64,000 nucleotides of DNA. Source: Azospirillum formosense. GTDB lineage: Bacteria > Pseudomonadota > Alphaproteobacteria > Azospirillales > Azospirillaceae. Location: positions 463,001 to 527,000 of the forward strand of contig NZ_CP159404.1 in the NCBI RefSeq assembly GCF_040500525.1. Direction: 5' to 3'. The stretch's first letter is position 1. The number at the start of each line of letters is the position of its first letter. Of the stretch, positions 58,892-64,000 are shown in pieces. Under the pieces are notes generated by a model, which was not told where the DNA came from, did not search any database, and saw nothing but the letters and a program-made list of their open reading frames with translations. The translations under genes were made by a program, and so were the position numbers.

Positions 58892-60667
58892 ATGTGCGGC
58901 ATCAGCGGGGAAATCCGCTTCGATTCTCGCCCGGCCTCCGCGACCGCGGTCGGCTCGATGACCGAAGCCCTGGCGTTGCGCGGCCCCGACGGGCAAGGCG
59001 TCTTCGCCCATGGCCGGATGGCCTTCGGCCACCGGCGGCTGAGCATCATCGACCTGTCCGAAGCGGCGCAGCAGCCGATGACCGACCCTGAACTGGGCCT
59101 CGGCATCGTCTTCAACGGCTGCATCTACAATTACCCGGAGCTGCGGGCGGAGTTGGAGGCCAAGGGCTACCGCTTCTTCTCGCACGGCGATACGGAAGTC
59201 CTGCTGAAAGCCTATCACGCCTGGGGCCGCCGCTTCGTCGAGCGGCTTTACGGCATGTTCGCCTTCGCCATCTGGGAGCGCGACAGCGGGCGCGTCATGC
59301 TGGGCCGCGACCGGCTGGGCATCAAGCCGCTCTACCTGTCCGAGACCGCGGGGCGGCTGCGCTTCGCCTCAACCCTGCCCGCCCTGCTGGCCGGCGGCGA
59401 CATCGACACCGCGATCGACCCGGTCGGGCTCTACCAGTACATGAGCTTCCACGCCGTCGTGCCGGCGCCGGGGACCATCCTGAAGGGCGTGCGCAAGCTG
59501 CCGCCGGCCACCCTGCTGACCCTGGAGCCGGACGGGCGCCGCATCGAGGAAACCTATTGGGAACCGGTCTTCGGCCCGCAGCCCGGCGACGAGCGGATGT
59601 CGGAGGGCGACTGGCAGGACGCCGTGCTGTCCACGCTGCGCAAGGCGGTGGAGCGGCGTCTGGTCGCCGACGTGCCGGTCGGCGTGCTGCTGTCGGGCGG
59701 GCTGGACAGCTCCGTCATCGTCGCCCTGCTGGCCGAGGCCGGGCAGACCGGCCTGCAGACCTTCTCCATCGGCTTCGAGACGGTGGGCCAGGAGAAGGGC
59801 GACGAGTTCCAGTATTCCGACCTGATCGCCCAGCGCTTCCAGACCGACCACCACAAGCTGTTCATCGACAGCAACCGCGCCCTGCCCGCCCTTCAGGACT
59901 GCGTGCGGGCGATGTCGGAGCCGATGGTCAGCCACGACGCCATCGGCTTCTTCCTGCTGTCGCAGGAGGTCGCCAAGCATGTGAAGGTGGTGCAGAGCGG
60001 CCAGGGCGCCGACGAGATCTTCGCGGGCTACCACTGGTACCCGCCGATGATGGAGGCGGCGGACCCGCTGTCCACCTACGCCAAGGTCTTCTTCGACCGC
60101 AACCGCGCGGAGATGGCCGAGGCGCTGAACCCGCAGTATCTGGCCGGCGAGGACGCGGCAAGCGCCTTCGTCGCCGCCCATTTCGCCCGCCCCGGCGCCG
60201 ACCGCCCGGTGGACAAGGCGCTGCGCCTCGACACCACGGTCATGCTGGTCGACGACCCGGTGAAGCGGGTCGACAACATGACCATGGCCTGGGGTCTGGA
60301 GGGGCGCGTGCCCTTCCTCGACCACGATCTGGTCGAACTGGCCGCCCGCGTCCCGCCGGAGCTGAAGGTCCGCGACGGCGGCAAATACGTGCTGAAGGAG
60401 GCGGCGCGGCGCGTCGTCCCCTCCGAGGTCATCGACCGCCCCAAGGGCTATTTCCCGGTTCCGGCGCTGAAGTACCTGCGCGGTCCCTACCTGGAGCTGG
60501 TGCGCGACGTGCTGAACCAGCCCGCCGCGCGGCAGCGCGCGCTGTTCCAGCCGGCCTACCTGGACCGCCTGTTCAGCGATCCGGAATCCCACATCACGCC
60601 GCTTCGCGGTTCGAAGCTCTGGCAGGCCGCCCTGCTGGAGTTCTGGCTGCAAACCCATGGGATCTGA
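58892..60667 (+). CDS. asnO: N-acetylglutaminylglutamine amidotransferase, asparagine synthetase B family (591 aa)
   Basis: Catalyses the amidation step to N-acetylglutaminylglutamine amide (NAGGN), an osmolyte. An N-terminal class II glutaminase has catalytic Cys2 in MCGISGE and RGPDGQGVFAHGRMAFGHRR. The C-terminal synthetase domain has the PPi-loop VLLSGGLDSSVIVALLAEA (near residue 268) and the late blocks QSGQGADEIFAGYHWYPPMM, NMTMAWGLEGRVPFLDHDLV and RPKGYFPVPALKYL. The start at 58892 is fixed because Cys2 must follow the initiator Met. Followed at once by the GNAT/ATP-grasp synthetase and the M42 peptidase, the diagnostic NAGGN gene set. Confidence 0.94.
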   Translation: MCGISGEIRFDSRPASATAVGSMTEALALRGPDGQGVFAHGRMAFGHRRLSIIDLSEAAQQPMTDPELGLGIVFNGCIYNYPELRAELEAKGYRFFSHGDTEVLLKAYHAWGRRFVERLYGMFAFAIWERDSGRVMLGRDRLGIKPLYLSETAGRLRFASTLPALLAGGDIDTAIDPVGLYQYMSFHAVVPAPGTILKGVRKLPPATLLTLEPDGRRIEETYWEPVFGPQPGDERMSEGDWQDAVLSTLRKAVERRLVADVPVGVLLSGGLDSSVIVALLAEAGQTGLQTFSIGFETVGQEKGDEFQYSDLIAQRFQTDHHKLFIDSNRALPALQDCVRAMSEPMVSHDAIGFFLLSQEVAKHVKVVQSGQGADEIFAGYHWYPPMMEAADPLSTYAKVFFDRNRAEMAEALNPQYLAGEDAASAFVAAHFARPGADRPVDKALRLDTTVMLVDDPVKRVDNMTMAWGLEGRVPFLDHDLVELAARVPPELKVRDGGKYVLKEAARRVVPSEVIDRPKGYFPVPALKYLRGPYLELVRDVLNQPAARQRALFQPAYLDRLFSDPESHITPLRGSKLWQAALLEFWLQTHGI

Positions 60668-60674
60668 ACACCGC

Positions 60675-62456
60675 ATGATGATGATGCAGAATCGCACCCA
60701 GACGCCTTTCCGGATCGAACGCGCCCTGGTCTCCGCCCTGATGGACGAAGATTCACCGCGCCCGAACCGCCGGACGGGGGCGGGGCATCCCGGAGCGGAA
60801 AAGGGGCCGACGCCGCGCGCGGTGGTGAATTGCGGCTGGGGCCGCCTGCTCTTCGCCAACACCTTTCCCGACGTCGGCGAGCTGATCGAGGCGATGCGCC
60901 AGGAGGGGCCGGGGCGGCGCGACATCGCGCTGTATTTGGAGGACCCCCATGTGGCGCTGTCCCAGGCGCCGACCGAGCTGTTTCTCGACCCGTCCCACAC
61001 CTACCGGCTGCGGTTGGCCGGCTTCCGGCCCGGCGGCGAGACGCGCGGCTTCACCATCGAAACGCTGCGCGGCCGCCAGGATGTCGACGCCGTGAACCGC
61101 ATCTACGGCGCCCGCGGCATGGTCACCATGGACCCGGAATTCTGCTGGGCGGAGCGCGACAGCCGCGTGCTGACCCACCTGATCGCCACCGATCCGGTCA
61201 GCGGGGCGGTCATCGGCTCGGTCACCGGGGTGGACCATGTCCGCGCCTTCAAGGACCCGCAGAACGGCTCCTCCCTGTGGTGCCTGGCGGTCGATCCGCA
61301 GGCGGCCTATCCCGGCATTGGCGAGGCGCTGGTCCGCGCGCTGGCCGAGCATTTCAAGGAGCGCGGGCGCAGCTTCATGGACCTGTCAGTCCTGCACGAC
61401 AACGCCAACGCCATCGCGCTCTACGAGAAGCTGGGCTTCCGGCGGGTGCCGGTCTTCGCGCTGAAGACCAAGAACCCGATCAACGAGAAGCTGTTCGCCG
61501 GCCCGGCGGTGGAGGCCAGCCTCAACCCCTACGCCATGATCATCATCAACGAGGCCCGGCGCCGCGGCATCGGGGTGGAGGTGGTGGACGCGGAGTCCAA
61601 CCTGTTCCGCCTCAGCTTCGGCGGGCGCAGCATCCTGTGCCGCGAAAGCCTCAGCGAGCTGACCTCGGCGGTGGCGCTGTTCCGCTGCGACGACAAGGCG
61701 GTGACCCGGCGCACGCTGCTGCGGGCCGGTTTGTCGGTTCCCGACCAGATGACCGCGGACGGCATGGACGACAACGCCGCCTTCCTGGAACGCCACGGCA
61801 GCGTCGTGGTGAAGCCCGCCCGCGGCGAGCAGGGCCAGGGCATCACCGTGGACGTGCGCGACGCGGAGACGCTGGCCTGGGCCATCGGCAAGGCCAAGAA
61901 GATCTGCGACACGGTCCTGCTGGAGCAGTTCGTGCAGGGCCAGGACGTGCGCATCCTGGTCATCGACTACCGTGTCGTCGCCGCCGCGGTGCGCCGCCCG
62001 GCGGAGATCGTCGGCACCGGCGACCGGACGATCTCCCAGCTGATCGAGGCGCAGAGCCGCCGCCGCGCCGCCGCCACCGGCGGGGAAAGCCGCATCCCGA
62101 TGGACGAGGAGACGGAACGTTGCGTGCGGGACGCCGGTTTTTCCATGGACTCGGTCCTTCCGGAGGGGCAGGCGCTGGCCGTGCGCAAGACGGCCAACCT
62201 GCACACCGGCGGCACGCTGCACGACATCACCGACCGTCTGCACCACCGCGTGGTGGAGGCGGCGGTGGAGGCGGCGCGCGCGCTCGACATTCCGGTGGTC
62301 GGCCTGGATCTGCTGATCCCCGACCTGCTGGGGTCCGACTACGCGATCATCGAGGCGAACGAGCGGCCCGGCCTTGCCAACCACGAACCGCAGCCGACCG
62401 CCGAACGCTTCCTCGATCTTCTCTTCCCCTACTCCGCGGTCGATCCGCGGGCGTGA
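60675..62456 (+). CDS. ngg: N-acetylglutaminylglutamine synthetase, GNAT plus ATP-grasp fusion (593 aa)
   Basis: Makes the N-acetylated glutamine dipeptide used for NAGGN. A GNAT acetyltransferase domain (about residues 110-275; SSLWCLAVDPQAAYPGIGEA, SVLHDNANAIALYEKLGFRR) is followed by a glutathione-synthetase-like ATP-grasp ligase (about 320-590; VVVKPARGEQGQGITVDVRD, YAIIEANERPGLANHEPQPT). The start is ambiguous: ATG at 60675 (MMMMQNRTQTP) or at 60657, which overlaps the end of asnO. Neither has a strong RBS, so coupling to asnO translation is likely. Middle gene of the operon. Confidence 0.92.
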   Translation: MMMMQNRTQTPFRIERALVSALMDEDSPRPNRRTGAGHPGAEKGPTPRAVVNCGWGRLLFANTFPDVGELIEAMRQEGPGRRDIALYLEDPHVALSQAPTELFLDPSHTYRLRLAGFRPGGETRGFTIETLRGRQDVDAVNRIYGARGMVTMDPEFCWAERDSRVLTHLIATDPVSGAVIGSVTGVDHVRAFKDPQNGSSLWCLAVDPQAAYPGIGEALVRALAEHFKERGRSFMDLSVLHDNANAIALYEKLGFRRVPVFALKTKNPINEKLFAGPAVEASLNPYAMIIINEARRRGIGVEVVDAESNLFRLSFGGRSILCRESLSELTSAVALFRCDDKAVTRRTLLRAGLSVPDQMTADGMDDNAAFLERHGSVVVKPARGEQGQGITVDVRDAETLAWAIGKAKKICDTVLLEQFVQGQDVRILVIDYRVVAAAVRRPAEIVGTGDRTISQLIEAQSRRRAAATGGESRIPMDEETERCVRDAGFSMDSVLPEGQALAVRKTANLHTGGTLHDITDRLHHRVVEAAVEAARALDIPVVGLDLLIPDLLGSDYAIIEANERPGLANHEPQPTAERFLDLLFPYSAVDPRA

Positions 62457-62472
62457 CCGTTCAGGAGGTGGT

Positions 62473-63633
62473 ATGGAGCAGGCAGCCTTGACGCGGACCG
62501 GAATCGTTCGGCCCGTCATCGACATGGACTATCTGACGGGCTTTCTCCGCCGCCTGCTGGAGATCCCGAGCCCGACCGGATACACCGACCAGATCGTCCA
62601 TTTCTGCGGCGACGAGCTGCACCGGTTGGGCATCCCCTTCGAACTGACCCGGCGCGGCGCCATCCGCGCCGATCTGGCGGGGCGCCAGTACAGCCCCGAC
62701 CGCGCCGTGGTCGCCCACCTCGACACGCTGGGCGCCCAGGTCAAGATGCTGAAGCCGAACGGCCGGCTGGAGGTCGTGCCCATCGGCACCTGGTCGGCGC
62801 GCTTCGCCGAGGGGGCGCGCTGCACCGTCTACACCGACAAGGGCAGCTACCGCGGCACCATCCTGCCGCTGAAGGCGTCCGGCCACACCTTCAACGAGGA
62901 GATCGACACCCAGCCGGTGGCCTGGACCAACCTGGAGATCCGGGTGGACGCCCGCTGCGAGAACCTGGAGGCGTTGCAGACCCTCGGCTTCAACGTCGGC
63001 GACTTCGTGGCGATCGACCCGCAGGCGGAGTTCGACGCCAGCGGCTTCATCAACTCCCGCCATCTCGACGACAAGGCCGGGGTGGCGGTGATCTTCGCCG
63101 CCGCCAAGGCGGTGCTGGACGCCAAGCTGCCGCTGCCGGTGGACTGCCACCTGCTGCTGACCATCTCGGAGGAGGTCGGCTCCGGTGCCTCGTCGGTCCT
63201 GCACAAGGACGTGGCGGAGATGGTGACCATCGACAACGGCACCACCGCCATGGGCCAGAACAGCCGCGAGTTCGGCGTGACCGTCGCCATGGCCGACAGC
63301 ACCGGCCCCTTCGACTATCACCTGACGCACAAGCTGCTGTCGCTGTGCCAGCAGCACGAGATCGAGCACCAGCGCGACGTCTTCCGCTATTACCGCTGCG
63401 ACAGCGCCGCCGCCATCGAGGCCGGAAATGACATCCGCACGGCGCTGGTCTGCTTCGGCATCGACAGCTCCCACGGCTACGAGCGCATCCACGCGGACTC
63501 GCTGCGCTCGCTGGCCGAGCTGATCGCCCTCTACATGCAGAGCGACGTGGCGATCCCGCGCGACCGCGTCGGCATGGGCCCGATGGGCGCCTTCCCCTGG
63601 CAGCCCACCGCCCCGGCAAAGGTCGAGGAGTAA
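62473..63633 (+). CDS. M42-family metallopeptidase of the NAGGN system (386 aa)
   Basis: Dinuclear zinc aminopeptidase-like protein. Metal ligands are expected in VVAHLDTLGAQ (His, Asp), INSRHLDDKAG (Asp), ISEEVGSGAS (Glu pair), VTIDNGTTAMG (Asp) and FGIDSSHGYERIH (His). The N-terminal GIVRPVIDMDYLTGFLRRLL-type segment is specific to the NAGGN-associated subgroup. Its role in NAGGN breakdown or turnover is inferred from gene context. A strong AGGAGGTG ribosome-binding site precedes the ATG at 62473, 16 bp after ngg. Convergent with the MFS gene, 7 bp from its stop. Confidence 0.92.
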   Translation: MEQAALTRTGIVRPVIDMDYLTGFLRRLLEIPSPTGYTDQIVHFCGDELHRLGIPFELTRRGAIRADLAGRQYSPDRAVVAHLDTLGAQVKMLKPNGRLEVVPIGTWSARFAEGARCTVYTDKGSYRGTILPLKASGHTFNEEIDTQPVAWTNLEIRVDARCENLEALQTLGFNVGDFVAIDPQAEFDASGFINSRHLDDKAGVAVIFAAAKAVLDAKLPLPVDCHLLLTISEEVGSGASSVLHKDVAEMVTIDNGTTAMGQNSREFGVTVAMADSTGPFDYHLTHKLLSLCQQHEIEHQRDVFRYYRCDSAAAIEAGNDIRTALVCFGIDSSHGYERIHADSLRSLAELIALYMQSDVAIPRDRVGMGPMGAFPWQPTAPAKVEE

Positions 63634-63640
63634 GGCTGCC

Positions 63641-64000
63641 TCAATCCCCCGCCGCCAACTCCGGCCGCGGCGGACCCAGCGGGTCGAGCGGGGTGACGGT
63701 CGGCGTCGTCTGGGGCAGCGGGCGGAAGCTCGCCTGCGCCTCGGCCGGCGGCGGCGGGCGCATGCGCGTGCGCCACAGGCCGTAGAGCGTCGCCGAGCCC
63801 GCCCCCGCCGCGATGAAGCCGAACAGCGCCTCCGGCCCGGCGAAGCCCATGGCGGCCGAGGCCAGCGGCGGCCCGATGATCGCCCCCACCGAGTTGGCGA
63901 GGATCAGCCCGCCGCTGACCGACACCACGTTGTCCGGCCCGGCGTGGTCGTTGGTGTGGGCGGCGCAGACCGGGTAGAGCGTGAAGGCCAGCCCACCGAA
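63641..64000 (-). CDS. MFS transporter, C-terminal part (YcaD-like), partial
   Basis: The C-terminal 119 codons of a major facilitator transporter whose start lies beyond base 64000. It shows FGGLAFTLYPVCAAHTNDHA and VSGGLILANSVGAIIGPPLA, typical of the YcaD/UMF2-like group, then one more hydrophobic segment (ALFGFIAAGAGSATLYGLWR) and a Pro-rich cytoplasmic tail of about 45 residues. The substrate of this family is unknown. Convergent with the NAGGN peptidase; no terminator hairpin fits in the 7-bp gap. Confidence 0.85.
   Translation of the reverse strand, partial: FGGLAFTLYPVCAAHTNDHAGPDNVVSVSGGLILANSVGAIIGPPLASAAMGFAGPEALFGFIAAGAGSATLYGLWRTRMRPPPPAEAQASFRPLPQTTPTVTPLDPLGPPRPELAAGD

Overview
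This is a high-GC window (by eye well above 65 percent G+C) with tightly packed genes, mostly in short operons. Leucine and valine catabolism, many Liv-type ABC components, DUF2336 and DUF4112 proteins, an N-acetylglutaminylglutamine amide (NAGGN) osmolyte operon, and RTX and glycan genes together suggest an alphaproteobacterium of the Rhodospirillales, most likely Azospirillum or a close relative. That assignment is inference. I see no rRNA, tRNA, CRISPR array, transposase or replication origin.

Layout. 1-4434 (minus): a leucine/isovalerate degradation operon (isovaleryl-CoA dehydrogenase, thiolase, a second acyl-CoA dehydrogenase, methylcrotonyl-CoA carboxylase beta subunit running off the left edge), headed by two tandem CCATACG-N4-CGTATGG operators. 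4451-14731 (minus): an uptake-and-activation cluster with LivG, an acyl-CoA synthetase, LivH, LivM, LivK, LivF, a PaaK-like ligase and an aldehyde dehydrogenase. Facing it is a gene (14921-16591) for an IclR-type DNA-binding domain fused to a degenerate, C-terminally shortened acyl-CoA-synthetase domain. The divergent promoter region holds two near-identical 17-bp palindromes. I consider this the most novel item here. 16705-21990: valine catabolism (MmsB, isobutyryl-CoA dehydrogenase), a MatR-like GntR regulator, malonyl-CoA synthetase MatB, and a TetR regulator whose promoter carries the same operator type as the leucine operon. 22135-24919: DUF2336 protein, MarR regulator, GalE.

25410-44385: a surface/secretion island. 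It contains a type I secretion ABC transporter and membrane-fusion protein, a 71-aa protein behind an RBS-sequestering hairpin, a small protein made almost wholly of RTX repeats, then GT2, methyltransferase, GT4, degenerate GT2-like, second GT4, a sialidase-like secreted protein, a polysaccharide pyruvyl-transferase-like protein, a membrane-anchored coiled-coil protein, and a convergent CBM60-like/beta-helix protein. The likely theme is a secreted calcium-binding matrix protein plus a surface glycan.

44886-54946: a TctCBA tripartite tricarboxylate transporter, TerC, CBS-BON protein, GntR regulator, and a beta-alanine/malonate-semialdehyde module (MmsA, omega-aminotransferase, LysR). 55059-58579: small membrane proteins and a divergent PNPOx-like/MocR pair. 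58892-63633: the three-gene NAGGN operon (amidotransferase, synthetase, M42 peptidase), convergent with an MFS transporter that runs off the right edge.

Seven GC-rich dispersed intergenic repeats of about 85-140 bp punctuate the operons. One of them lies in frame at the 5' end of a coding sequence. Start codons were chosen from family length, ribosome-binding sites and overlaps; several long alternative frames were discarded as GC-driven shadows.
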